Source: Halictus rubicundus
Lineage: Eukaryota; Arthropoda; Insecta; Hymenoptera; Halictidae
Assembly: GCF_050948215.1 (NCBI RefSeq)
Contig: NW_027488594.1
Location: 124,001 to 188,000, forward strand
Direction of reading: 5' to 3'
DNA: 64,000 nt
The notes beneath the pieces were generated by a model. That model saw only the letters and a program-made list of their open reading frames with translations, was not told the origin of the DNA and ran no database searches. Positions 28,401-42,612 of the stretch are shown one piece after another. The translations under genes were made by a program, and so were the position numbers. Positions within the stretch are counted from its first letter, which is position 1; the number at the start of each line of letters is the position of its first letter.

Positions 28401-31400
28401 AGAGTATAGGATAGGATAGAGGATAGGATACGATAGAGGATAGGATACGATAGATGATAGGATAGGATAGGATAGAGAATAGGATAGAATATATGATATT
28501 ATAGGATAGAGCAAGGATAGGACAGAGGATACGGTATTATAGAGGATAGGATAGGATAGCGGAAAGGATAGACGATAGGATAGGATAGAGGATAGGATAG
28601 GATAGAGGATAGGATAGGATAGAGGATAGGATAGGATAGAGGATAGGATAGGATAGAGGATAGGATAGAGGATAGGATGGGATAGAGGATAGGATAGGAT
28701 ACAGGATAGGATAGGATAGAGGATACGATATAGGATTGGATAGGATAGAGAATAGGATACGATAGAGGATAGTATAGGATTGGATAGACAATAGGATCGG
28801 ATAGAGGATAGGATAGGAGAGAGGATAGGATAGGATAGAGGATAAGATAGGATAGGATAGGATAAAGGATAGGATAGGATGGAGGATAGGATAGGATAGA
28901 GGATAGGATAGGATAGAGGGTATGATAGGATAGAGGATAGGATAGGATAGAGTATTGGATAGGATAGAGGATAGGATAGGATACAGGATTGGATAGGATA
29001 GAGGATAGGATAGGACAGGATAGGATAGAGGATAGGATAGGATAGAGGATAGGATAGGATAGAGGATAGGATAGGATAGAGGATAGGATAGGATAGAGGA
29101 TAGGATAGGATCGAGGATAGGATAGGATAGAGGATAGGATAGGATAGAGGATAGGATAGGATAGAGGATAGGATAGGATAGAGGATAGGATACAGGATAG
29201 GCTAGGATAGAGGATAGGATAGGATAGAGGATAGGATAGGATAGAGGATAGGATAGGACAGGATAGTGGATAGGATAGGATAGAGGATAGGATAGGGGAT
29301 TGGATAGGATATAGGATAGGATATGATAGAGGATAGGATAGGATAGCGGATCGGATAAGATAGAGTATAGAATAGGATAGATGATATTATAGGAAAGAGG
29401 ATAGGATATGATAGAGGATACGATATTATAGAGGATAGGATAGGATAGAGGATCGGATAGGATAGAGGATAGGATAGGAGAAAGGATAGGATAGGATAGA
29501 GGATAGGATAGGATAGAGCATAAGGTAGGATAGTGGAAAGGATAGGATAGAGGATAGGATATGATAGAGTATAGGATAGGATAGGATAGAGGATAGGATA
29601 GGATAAGAGGATAGGATAGGATAGAGGATAGGATAGGATAGAGGATAGGATAGGATAGAGGATAGGATAGGATGGAGGATAGGATAGGATAGAGCATAGG
29701 ATAGGATAGTGGAAAGGATAGGACAGAGTATAGGATAGGATAGAGGATAGGATCGGATAAAGGATAGGATAGGATAGAGGATAAGATATGATAGAGCATA
29801 GGATATAGGATTGGATAGGACAGAGGATAGGATACGATAGAGGATAGGATACGATAGATGATAGGATAGGATAGGATAGAGAATAGGATAGAATATATGA
29901 TATTATAGGATAGAGCAAGGATAGGACAGAGGATACGATATTATAGAGGATAGGATAGGATAGCGGAAAGGATAGGATAGACGATAGGATAGGATAGAGG
30001 ATAGGATAGGATAGAGGATAGGATAGGATAGAGGATAGGATAGGATAGAGGATAGGATAGAGGATAGGATGGGATAGAGGATAGGATAGGATAGAGGATA
30101 GGATAGGATAGAGGATAGGATAGGATAGAGGAAAGGATAGGATTGAGGATAGGATAGGATAGAGGATAGGCTAGGATAGAGGATAGGATATGATAGAGGA
30201 TAGGATAGGATAGAGGATAGGATAGGATATAGGATACGATATAGGATTGGATGGGATAGAGAATAGGATACGATAGAGAATAGGATAGGATTGGATAGAG
30301 AATAGGATGGGATAGAGAATAGGATAGGATAGAGGATAGGATAGGATAGAGGATGGGATAGGATAGAGGATAGGATAGGATAGAGGATAGGATAGGATAG
30401 AGGATAGGATAGGATAGAGGATAGGATAGGATACAGGATAGGATAGGATACAGGATAGGATAGGAAGGAGCATAGGATAGGATAGAGGATAGGATAGGGG
30501 ATTGGATAGGATAGAGAATAGGATACGATAGAGAATAGGATAGGATTGGATAGAGAATAGGATGGGATCGAGGATAGGATAGGATAGAGGATAGGATAGG
30601 ATAGAGGATGGGATAGGATAGAGGATAGGATAGGATAGAGGATAGGATAGGATAGAGGATAGGATAGGATAGAGGATAGGATAGGATAGAGGATAGGATA
30701 GGATACAGGATAGGATAGGATAGAAGATAGGCTAGGATAGAGGATAGGATAGGATAGAGGATAGGATAGGATAGAGGATGGGATAGGATAGAGGATAGGA
30801 TAGGATAGAGGATAGGATAGGATAGAGGATAGGATAGGATAGAGGATAGGATAGGATACATGATAGGATAGGGGATTGGATAGGATATAGGATAGGATAT
30901 GATAGAGGATAGGATAGGATAGGATAGAGGATAGGATAGGATAGAGAATAGGATAGGATTGGATAGAGAATAGGATGGGATAGAGGATAGGATAGGATAG
31001 AGGATAGGATAGGATGGAGGATAGGATAGGATAGAGAATAGGATCGGATAAAGGATAGGATAGCATAGAGGAGAAGATATGATAGAGCATAGGATATAGG
31101 ATTGGATAGTATAGAGGATAGGATACGATAGAGGATAGGATACGATAGATGATAGGATAGGATAGGATAGAGAATAAGATAGAATATATGATATTATAGG
31201 ATAGAGCAAGGATAGGACAGAGGATACGATATTATAGAGGATAGGATAGGATAGCGGAAAGGATAGGATAGACGATAGGATAGGATAGAGGATAGGATAG
31301 GATAGAGGATAGGATAGGATAGAGGATAGGATAGGATAAGGGATAGGATAGGATAGAGGATAGGATAGGATAGAGGATAGGATAGGATAGAGGATAGGAT

Positions 31401-34296
31401 AGGATAGAGGATAGGATAGAGGATAGGATGGGATAGAGGATAGGATAGGATAGAGGATAGGATAGGACAGAGGACACGATATTATAGAGGATAGGATAGG
31501 ATAGCGGAAAGGATAGGATAGAGGATAGGATAGGATAGAGGATAGGATAGGATAGAGGATAGGATACGATAGAGGATAGGATAGGATAGAGGATAGGATA
31601 GGATAGAGGATAGGATAGAGGATAGTATGGGATAGGGGATAGGCTAGGATAGAGGATAGGATAGGATAGAGGATAGGATAGGGGATTGGATAGGATATAG
31701 GATAGGATAGGATAGAGGATAGGATAGGATACAGGATAGGATAGGATAGAGGATAGGGTAGGATAGAGTATAGAATAGGATAGATGATATTATAGGAAAT
31801 AGGATAGGATATGATAGAGGATACGATATTATAGAGGATAGGATAGGATAGAGGATCGGATAGGATAGAGGATAGGATAGGAGAAAGGATAGGATAGAGG
31901 ATAGGATAGGATAGAGCATAAGGTAGGATAGTGGAAAGGATAGGATAGAGGATAGGATAGGATAGAGAATAGGATACGATAGAGAATAGGATAGGATTGG
32001 ATAGAGAATAGGATGGGATAGAGGATAGGATAGGATAGAGGATAGGATAGGATAGAGGATAGGATAGGATGGAGGATAGGATAGGATAGAGAATAGGATC
32101 GGATAAAGGATAGGATAGCATAGAGGACAAGATATGATAGAGCATAGGATATAGGATTGGATAGTATAGAGGATAGGATACGATAGAGGATAGGATACGA
32201 TAGATGATAGGATAGGATAGGATAGAGAATAGGATAGAATATATGATATTATAGGATAGAGCAAGGATAGGACAGAGGATACGATATTATAGAGGATAGG
32301 ATAGGATAGCGGAAAGGATAGGATAGACGATAGGATAGGATAGAGGATAGGATAGGATAGAGGATAGGATAGAGGATAGGATAGGATAGAGGATAGGATA
32401 GGATAGAGGATAGGATACGATAGAGGATAGGATAGGATAGAGGATAGGATAGGATAGAGGATAGGATAGAGGATAGTATGGGATAGGGGATAGGCTAGGA
32501 TAGAGGATAGGATAGGATAGAGGATAGGATAGGGGATTGGATAGGATATAGGATAGGATAGGATAGAGGATAGGATAGGATACAGGATAGGATAGGATAG
32601 AGGATAGGGTAGGATAGAGGATAGGATAGGATAGAGGATAGGATAGGATAGAGGATGGGATAGGATAGAGGATAGGATAGGATAGAGGATAGGATAGGAT
32701 AGAGGATAGGATAGGATAGAGGATAGGATAGGATAGAGGATAGGATAGGATACAGGATAGGATAGGATAGGATAGAGGATAGGATATTATAAGAGGATAG
32801 GATAGGATAGAGGATAGGATAGGATAGAGGATAGGATAGGATAGAGGATAGGATAGGATGGAGGATAGGATAGGATAGAGCATAAGTTAGGATAGTAGAA
32901 AGGATAGGACAGAGAATAGGATAGGATAGAGGATAGGATAGGATAGAGGTTAGGATAGGATACAGGATAGGATAGGATAGAGAATAGGATACGATAGAGG
33001 ATAGTATAGGATTGGATAGACAATAGGATCGGATAGAGGATAGGATAGGAGGGAGGATAGGATAGGATATAGGATAAGATAGGATAGGATAGGATAAAGG
33101 ATAGGATAGGATGGAGGATAGGATAGGATAGAGGATAGGATAGGATAGATGGTATGATAGGATAGAGGATAGGATAGGATAGAGGATTGGATAGGATAGA
33201 GGATAGGATAGGATACAGGATAGGATAGGATAGAGGATAGGATAGGATAGGATAGGATACAGGATAGGATAGGATAGAGCATAGGATAGGATAGAGGATA
33301 GGATAGGATAGAGGATAGGATAGGGGATTGGATAGGATAGAGAATAGGATACGATAGAGAATAGGATAGGATTGGATAGAGAATAGGATGGGATAGAGGA
33401 TAGGATAGGATAGAGGATAGGATAGGATAGAGGATGGGATAGGATAGAGGATAGAATAGGATAGAGGATAGGATAGGATAGAGGATAGGATAGGATAGAG
33501 GATAGGATAGGATAGAGGATAGGATAGGATACAGGATAGGATAGGATAGAAGATAGGCTAGGATAGAGGATAGGATAGGATAGAGGATAGGATAGGATAG
33601 AGGATGGGATAGGATAGAGGATAGGATAGGATAGAGGATAGGATAGGGTAGAGGATAGGATAGGATAGAGGATAGGATAGGATAGAGGATAGGATAGGAT
33701 ACAGGATAGGATAGGATACAGGATAGGATAGGAAGGAGCATAGGATAGGATAGAGGATAGGATAGGGGATTGGATAGGATAGAGAATAGGATACGATAGA
33801 GAATAGGATAGGATTGGATAGAGAATAGGATGGGATCGAGGATAGGATAGGATAGAGGATAGGATAGGATAGAGGATGGGATAGGATAGAGGATAGGATA
33901 GGATAGAGGATAGGATAGGATAGATGATAGGATAGGATAGAGGATAGGATAGGATAGAGGATAGGATAGGATACAGGATAGGATAGGATAGAAGATAGGC
34001 TAGGATAGAGGATAGGATAGGATAGAGGATAGGATAGGATAGAGGATGGGATAGGATAGAGGATAGGATAGGATAGAGGATAGGATAGGATAGAGGATAG
34101 GATAGGATAGAGGATAGGATAGGATACAGGATAGGATAGGGGATTGGATAGGATATAGGATAGGATATGATAGAGGATAGGATAGGATAGGATAGAGGAT
34201 AGGATAGGATAGAGGATAGGATAGGATAGGATAGAGGATAGGATAGGGGATTGGATAGGATATAGGATAGGATATGATAGAGGATAGGATAGGATA

Positions 34297-35244
34297 GCGG
34301 ATAGGATAAGATAGAGTATAGAATAGGATAGATGATATTATAGGAAATAGGATAGGATATGATAGAGGATACGATATTATAGAGGATAGGATAGGATAGA
34401 GGATCGGATAGGATAGAGGATAGGATAGGAGAGAGGATAGGATAGGATATAGGATAAGATAGGATAGGATAGGATAAAGGATAGGATAGGATGGAGGATA
34501 GGATAGGATAGAGGATAGGATAGGATAGATGGTATGATAGGATAGAGGATAGGATAGGATAGAGGATTGGATAGGATAGAGGATAGGATAGGATACAGGA
34601 TAGGATAGGATAGAGGATAGGATAGGATAGGATAGGATAGAGGATAGGATAGGATAGAGGATAGGATACGATAGAGGATAGGATACGATAGATGATAGGA
34701 TAGGATAGGATAGAGAATAGGATAGAATATATGATATTATAGGATAGAGCAAGGATAGGACAGAGGATACGATATTATAGAGGATAGGATAGGATAGCGG
34801 AAAGGATAGGATAGACGATAGGATAGGATAGAGGATAGGATAGGATAGAGGATAGGATAGGATAGAGGATAGGATAGGATAGAGGATAGGATAGGATAGA
34901 GGATAGGATAGAGGATAGGATGGGATAGAGGATAGGATAGGATAGAAGATAGGATAGGATAGAGGATAGGATAGGATAGAGGATAGGATAGGATTGAGGA
35001 TATGATAGGATAGAGGATAGGCTAGGATAGAGGATAGGATATGATAGAGGATAGGATAGGATAGAGGATAGGATAGGATAGGATAGAGGATAGGATAGGA
35101 TAAGAGGATAGGATAGGATAGAGGATAGGATAGGATAGAGGATAGGATAGGATAGAGGATAGGATAGGATGGAGGATAGGATACGATAGAGAATAGGATA
35201 GGATTGGATAGAGAATAGGATGGGATAGAGGATAGGATAGGATA
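34297..35244 (+). repeat. 948-bp tandem unit, first (copy 2 only)
   Basis: Begins at the gcggataggataaga motif at 34297, which recurs at 35245. The AT cassette at 34727 recurs at 35675. Copy 1 has this sequence once, with its cassette at 13205, and the offset between copies rises by exactly 948 across it. Confidence 0.85.
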
Positions 35245-36192
35245 GCGGATAGGATAAGATAGAGTATAGAATAGGATAGATGATATTATAGGAAATAGGA
35301 TAGGATATGATAGAGGATACGATATTATAGAGGATAGGATAGGATAGAGGATCGGATAGGATAGAGGATAGGATAGGAGAGAGGATAGGATAGGATATAG
35401 GATAAGATAGGATAGGATAGGATAAAGGATAGGATAGGATGGAGGATAGGATAGGATAGAGGATAGGATAGGATAGATGGTATGATAGGATAGAGGATAG
35501 GATAGGATAGAGGATTGGATAGGATAGAGGATAGGATAGGATACAGGATAGGATAGGATAGAGGATAGGATAGGATAGGATAGGATAGAGGATAGGATAG
35601 GATAGAGGATAGGATACGATAGAGGATAGGATACGATAGATGATAGGATAGGATAGGATAGAGAATAGGATAGAATATATGATATTATAGGATAGAGCAA
35701 GGATAGGACAGAGGATACGATATTATAGAGGATAGGATAGGATAGCGGAAAGGATAGGATAGACGATAGGATAGGATAGAGGATAGGATAGGATAGAGGA
35801 TAGGATAGGATAGAGGATAGGATAGGATAGAGGATAGGATAGGATAGAGGATAGGATAGAGGATAGGATGGGATAGAGGATAGGATAGGATAGAAGATAG
35901 GATAGGATAGAGGATAGGATAGGATAGAGGATAGGATAGGATTGAGGATATGATAGGATAGAGGATAGGCTAGGATAGAGGATAGGATATGATAGAGGAT
36001 AGGATAGGATAGAGGATAGGATAGGATAGGATAGAGGATAGGATAGGATAAGAGGATAGGATAGGATAGAGGATAGGATAGGATAGAGGATAGGATAGGA
36101 TAGAGGATAGGATAGGATGGAGGATAGGATACGATAGAGAATAGGATAGGATTGGATAGAGAATAGGATGGGATAGAGGATAGGATAGGATA
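35245..36192 (+). repeat. 948-bp tandem unit, second (copy 2 only)
   Basis: Second copy of the 948-bp unit. The left junction lies within the run of ordinary units before the gcgg motif at 35245. There, sequence that belongs after the unit (aataggatggg) meets the start of the unit, as expected from unequal exchange between plain 17-bp units. Confidence 0.85.
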
Positions 36193-38566
36193 GAGGATAG
36201 GATAGGATGGAGGATAGGATAGGATAGAGAATAGGATCGGATAAAGGATAGGATAGCATAGAGGACAAGATATGATAGAGCATAGGATATAGGATTGGAT
36301 AGTATAGAGGATAGGATACGATAGAGGATAGGATACGATAGATGATAGGATAGGATAGGATAGAGAATAAGATAGAATATATGATATTATAGGATAGAGC
36401 AAGGATAGGACAGAGGATACGATATTATAGAGGATAGGATAGGATAGCGGAAAGGATAGGATAGACGATAGGATAGGATAGAGGATAGGATAGGATAGAG
36501 GATAGGATAGGATAGAGGATAGGATAGGATAGAGGATAGGATAGGATAGAGGATAGGATAGGATAGAGGATAGGATAGGATAGAGGATAGGATAGAGGAT
36601 AGGATGGGATAGAGGATAGGATAGGATAGAGGATAGGATAGGACAGAGGACACGATATTATAGAGGATAGGATAGGATAGCGGAAAGGATAGGATAGAGG
36701 ATAGGATAGGATAGAGGATAGGATAGGATAGAGGATAGGATACGATAGAGGATAGGATAGGATAGAGGATAGGATAGGATAGAGGATAGGATAGAGGATA
36801 GTATGGGATAGGGGATAGGCTAGGATAGAGGATAGGATAGGATAGAGGATAGGATAGGGGATTGGATAGGATATAGGATAGGATAGGATAGAGGATAGGA
36901 TAGGATACAGGATAGGATAGGATAGAGGATAGGGTAGGATAGAGGATAGGATAGGATAGAGGATAGGATAGGATAGAGGATGGGATAGGATAGAGGATAG
37001 GATAGGATAGAGGATAGGATAGGATAGAGGATAGGATAGGATAGAGGATAGGATAGGATAGAGGATAGGATAGGATACAGGATAGGATAGGATAGGATAG
37101 AGGATAGGATAGGATAAGAGGATAGGATAGGATAGAGGATAGGATAGGATAGAGGATAGGATAGGATAGAGGATAGGATAGGATGGAGGATAGGATAGGA
37201 TAGAGCATAAGTTAGGATAGTGGAAAGGATAGGACAGAGAATAGGATAGGATAGAGGATAGGATAGGATAGAGGTTAGGATAGGATACAGGATAGGATAG
37301 GATAGAGAATAGGATACGATAGAGGATAGTATAGGATTGGATAGACAATAGGATCGGATAGAGGATAGGATAGGAGAGAGGATAGGATAGGATATAGGAT
37401 AAGATAGGATAGGATAGGATAAAGGATAGGATAGGATGGAGGATAGGATAGGATAGAGGATAGGATAGGATAGATGGTATGATAGGATAGAGGATAGGAT
37501 AGGATAGAGGATTGGATAGGATAGAGGATAGGATAGGATACAGGATAGGATAGGATAGAGGATAGGATAGGATAGGATAGGATAGAGGATAGGATAGGAT
37601 AGAGGATAGGATAGGATAGAGGATAGGATAGGATAGAGGATAGGATAGGATAGAGGATAGGATAGGATAGAGGATAGGATAGGATAGAGGATAGGATAGG
37701 ATAGAGGATAGGATAGGATAGAGGATAGGATAGGATACAGGATAGGATAGGATAGAGGATAGGCTAGGATAGAGGATAGGATAGGATAGAGGATAGGCTA
37801 GGATAGAGGATAGGATAGGATAGAGGATAGGATAGGATAGAGGATGGGATAGGATAGAGGATAGGATAGGATAGAGGATAGGATAGGATAGAGGATAGGA
37901 TAGGATAGAGGATAGGATAGGATACAGGATAGGATAGGATACAGGATAGGATAGGATAGAGCATAGGATAGGATAGAGGATAGGATAGGATAGAGGATAG
38001 GATAGGGGATTGGATAGGATAGAGAATAGGATACGATAGAGAATAGGATAGGATTGGATAGAGAATAGGATGGGATAGAGGATAGGATAGGATAGAGGAT
38101 AGGATAGGATAGAGGATGGGATAGGATAGAGGATAGGATAGGATAGAGGATAGGATAGGATAGAGGATAGGATAGGATAGAGGATAGGATAGGATAGAGG
38201 ATAGGATAGGATACAGGATAGGATAGGATAGAGGATAGGCTAGGATAGAGGATAGGATAGGATAGAGGATAGGATAGGATAGAGGATGGGATAGGATAGA
38301 GGATAGGATAGGATAGAGGATAGGATAGGATAGAGGATAGGATAGGATACAGGATAGGATAGGATACAGGATAGGATAGGATAGAGCATAGGATAGGATA
38401 GATGATAGGATAGGATAGAGGATAGGATAGGGGATTGGATAGGATATAGGATAGGATATGATAGAGGATAGGATAGGATAGGATAGTGGACAGGATAGGA
38501 TAGAGGATAGGATAGGGGATTGGATAGGATATAGGATAGGATATGATAGAGGATAGGATAGGATAG

Positions 38567-41500
38567 CGGATAGGATAAGATAGAGTATAGAATAGGATAG
38601 ATGATATTATAGGAAAGAGGATAGGATATGATAGAGGATACGATATTATAGAGGATAGGATAGGATAGAGGATGGGATAGGATAGAGGATAGGATAGGAT
38701 AGAGGATAGGATAGGATAGAGGATAGGATAGGATACAGGATAGGATAGGATACAGGATAGGATAGGATAGAGGATAGGATAGGATACAGGATAGGATAGG
38801 ATAGAGGATAGGGTAGGATAGAGGATAGGATAGGATAGAGGATAGGATAGGATAGAGGATGGGATAGGATAGAGGATAGGATAGGATAGAGGATAGGATA
38901 GGATAGAGGATAGGATAGGATAGAGGATAGGATAGGATACAGGATAGGATAGGATAGGATAGAGGATAGGATAGGATAAGAGGATAGGATAGGATAGAGG
39001 ATAGGATAGGATAGAGGATAGGATAGGATAGAGGATAGGATAGGATGGAGGATAGGATAGGATAGAGCATAAGTTAGGATAGTGGAAAGGATAGGACAGA
39101 GAATAGGATAGGATAGAGGATAGGATAGGATAGAGGATGGGATAGGATAGAGGATAGGATAGGATAGAGGATAGGATAGGATAGAGGATAGGATAGGATA
39201 GAGGATAGGATAGGATAGAGGATAGGATAGGATAGAGGATAGGATAGGATACAGGATAGGATAGGATAGAGGATAGGCTAGGATAGAGGATAGGATAGGA
39301 TAGAGGATAGTATAGGATAGAGGATGGGATAGGATAGAGGATAGGATAGGATAGAGGATAGGATAGGATAGAGGATAGGATAGGATACAGGATAGGATAG
39401 GATACAGGATAGGATAGGATAGAGCATAGGATAGGATAGATGATAGGATAGGATAGAGGATAGGATAGAGGATTGGATAGGATATAGGATAGGATATGAT
39501 AGAGGATAGGATAGGATAGGATAGTGGATAGGATAGGATAGAGGATAGGATAGGGGATTGGATAGGATATAGGATAGGATATGATAGAGGATAGGATAGG
39601 ATAGCGGATAGGATAAGATAGAGTATAGAATAGGATAGATGATATTATAGGAAAGAGGATAGGATATGATAGAGGATACGATATTATAGAGGATAGGATA
39701 GGATAGAGGATCGGATAGGATAGAGGATAGGATAGGATAGAGGATAGGATAGGATACAGGATAGGATAGGATACAGGATAGGATAGGAAGGAGCATAGGA
39801 TAGGATAGAGGATAGGAAAGGATAGAGGATAGGATAGGGGATTGGATAGGATAGAGAATAGGATACGATAGAGAATAGGATAGGATTGGATAGAGAATAG
39901 GATGGGATCGAGGATAGGATAGGATAGAGGATAGGATAGGATAGAGGATGGGATAGGATAGAGGATAGGATAGGATAGAGGATAGGATAGGATAGAGGAT
40001 AGGATAGGATAGAGGATAGGATAGGATAGAGGATGGGATAGGATAGAGGATAGGATAGGATAGAGGATAGGATAGGATAGAGGATAGGATAGGATAGAGC
40101 ATAAGGTAGGATAGTGGAAAGGATAGGATAGAGGATAGGATAGGATAGAGAATAGGATACGATAGAGAATAGGATAGGATTGGATAGAGAATAGGATGGG
40201 ATAGAGGATAGGATAGGATAGAGCATAAGATAGGATAGTGGAAAGGATAGGACAGAGTATAGGATAGGATAGAGGATAGGATCGGATAAAGGATAGGATA
40301 GGATAGAGGATAAGATATGATAGAGCATAGGATATAGGATTGGATAGTATAGAGGATAGGATACGATAGAGGATAGGATACGATAGATGATAGGATAGGA
40401 TAGGATAGAGAATAGGATAGAATATATGATATTATAGGATAGAGCAAGGATAGGACAGAGGATACGATATTATAGAGGATAGGATAGGATAGCGGAAAGG
40501 ATAGGATAGACGATAGGATAGGATAGAGGATAGGATAGGATAGAGGATAGGATAGGATAGAGGATAGGATAGGATAGAGGATAGGATAGGATAGAGGATA
40601 GGATAGGATAGAGGATAGGATAGGATAGAGGATAGGATAGGATAGAGGATAGGATAGGATAGAGGATAGGATAGGATAGAGGATAGGATAGGATAGAGGA
40701 TAGGATAGAGGATAGGATGGGATAGAGGATAGGATAGGATAGAGGATAGGATAGGATAGAGGATAGGATAGGATAGAGGATAGGATAGGATTGAGGATAG
40801 GATAGGATAGAGGATAGGCTAGGATAGAGGATAGGATATGATAGAGGATAGGATAGGATAGAGGATAGGATAGGATATAGGATACGATATAGGATTGGAT
40901 AGGATAGAGAATAGGATACGATAGAGAATAGGATAGGATTGGATAGAGAATAGGATGGGATAGAGGATAGGATAGGATAGAGGATAGGATAGGATAGAGG
41001 ATGGGATAGGATAGAGGATAGGTTAGGATAGAGGATAGGATAGGATAGAGGATAGGATAGGATAGAGGATAGGATAGGATAGAGGATAGGATAGGATACA
41101 GGATAGGATAGGATAGAGGATAGGCTAGGATAGAGGATAGGATAGGATAGAGGATAGGATAGGATAGAGGATAGGATAGGATACAGGATAGGATAGGATA
41201 CAGGATAGGATAGGATAGAGCATAGGATAGGATAGAGGATAGGATAGGATAGAGGATAGGATAGGGGATTGGATAGGATAGAGAATAGGATACGATAGAG
41301 AATAGGATAGGATTGGATAGAGAATAGGATGGGATCGAGGATAGGATAGGATAGAGGATAGGATAGGATAGAGGATGGGATAGGATAGAGGATAGGATAG
41401 AATAGGGGATAGGATAGGATAGAGGATAGGATAGGATAGAGGAATAGGATAGGATAGAGGATAGGATAGGATACAGGATAGGATAGGATAGAGGATAGGC

Positions 41501-42612
41501 TAGGATAGAGGATAGGATAGGATAGAGGATAGGATAGGATAGAGGGTGGGATAGGATAGAGGATAGGATAGGATAGAGGATAGGATAGGATAGAGGATAG
41601 GATAGGATAGAGGATAGGATAGGATACAGGATAGGATAGGATAGAGGATAGGATAGGATAGAGGATAGGATAGGATAGAGAATAGGATTCGATAGAGAAT
41701 AGGATAGGATTGGATAGAGAATAGGATGGGATAGAGGATAGGATAGGATAGAGGATAGGATAGGATAGAGGATAGGATAGGATGGAGGATAGGATAGGAT
41801 AGAGGATAGGATCGGATAAAGGATAGGATAGCATAGAGGATAAGATATGATAGAGCATAGGATATAGGATTGGATAGTATAGAGGATAGGATACGATAGA
41901 GGATAGGATACGATAGATGATAGGATAGGATAGGATAGAGAATAGGATAGAATATATGATATTATAGGATAGAGCAAGGATAGGACAGAGGATACGATAT
42001 TATAGAGGATAGGATAGGATAGCGGAAAGGATAGGATAGACGATAGGATAGGATAGAGGATAGGATAGGATAGTGGATAGGATAGGATAGAGGATAGGAT
42101 AGGATAGAGGATAGATAGGATAGAGGATAGGATAGGATAGAGGTTAGGATAGGATAGAGGATAGGATAGGATAGAGGATAGGATAGGATAGAGGATAGGA
42201 TAGGATAGAGGATAGGATAGAGGACTAGGATGGGATAGAGGATAGGATAGGATAGAGGATAGGATAGGATAGAGGATAGGATAGGATAGAGGACAGGATA
42301 TGATAGATGATAGGATAGGATAGGATAGAGAATAGGATAGAATATATGATATTATAGGATAGAGCAAGGATAGGACAGAGGATACGATATTATAGAGGAT
42401 AGGATAGGATAGCGGAAAGGATAGGATAGAGGATAGGATAGGATAGAGGATAGGATAGGATAGAGGATAGGATGGGATAGGGGATAGGCTAGGATAGAGG
42501 ATAGGATAGGATAGAGGGATAGGATAGGGGATTGGATAGGATATAGGATAGGATAGGATAGAGGATAGGATAGGATACAGGATAGGATAGGATAGAGGAT
42601 AGGGTAGGATAG
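38567..42612 (+). repeat. 4,046-bp tandem unit, first (copy 2)
   Basis: A 4,046-bp (238 x 17) segment repeated directly downstream. Minus-strand frames at 39684-40328 and 43730-44374 translate identically. The tagagtatag motif at 38581 recurs at 42627. Near 42600 sequence running agggtaggat switches abruptly to the gataagatagag series normally found after gcgg, which marks the junction. Confidence 0.82.
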
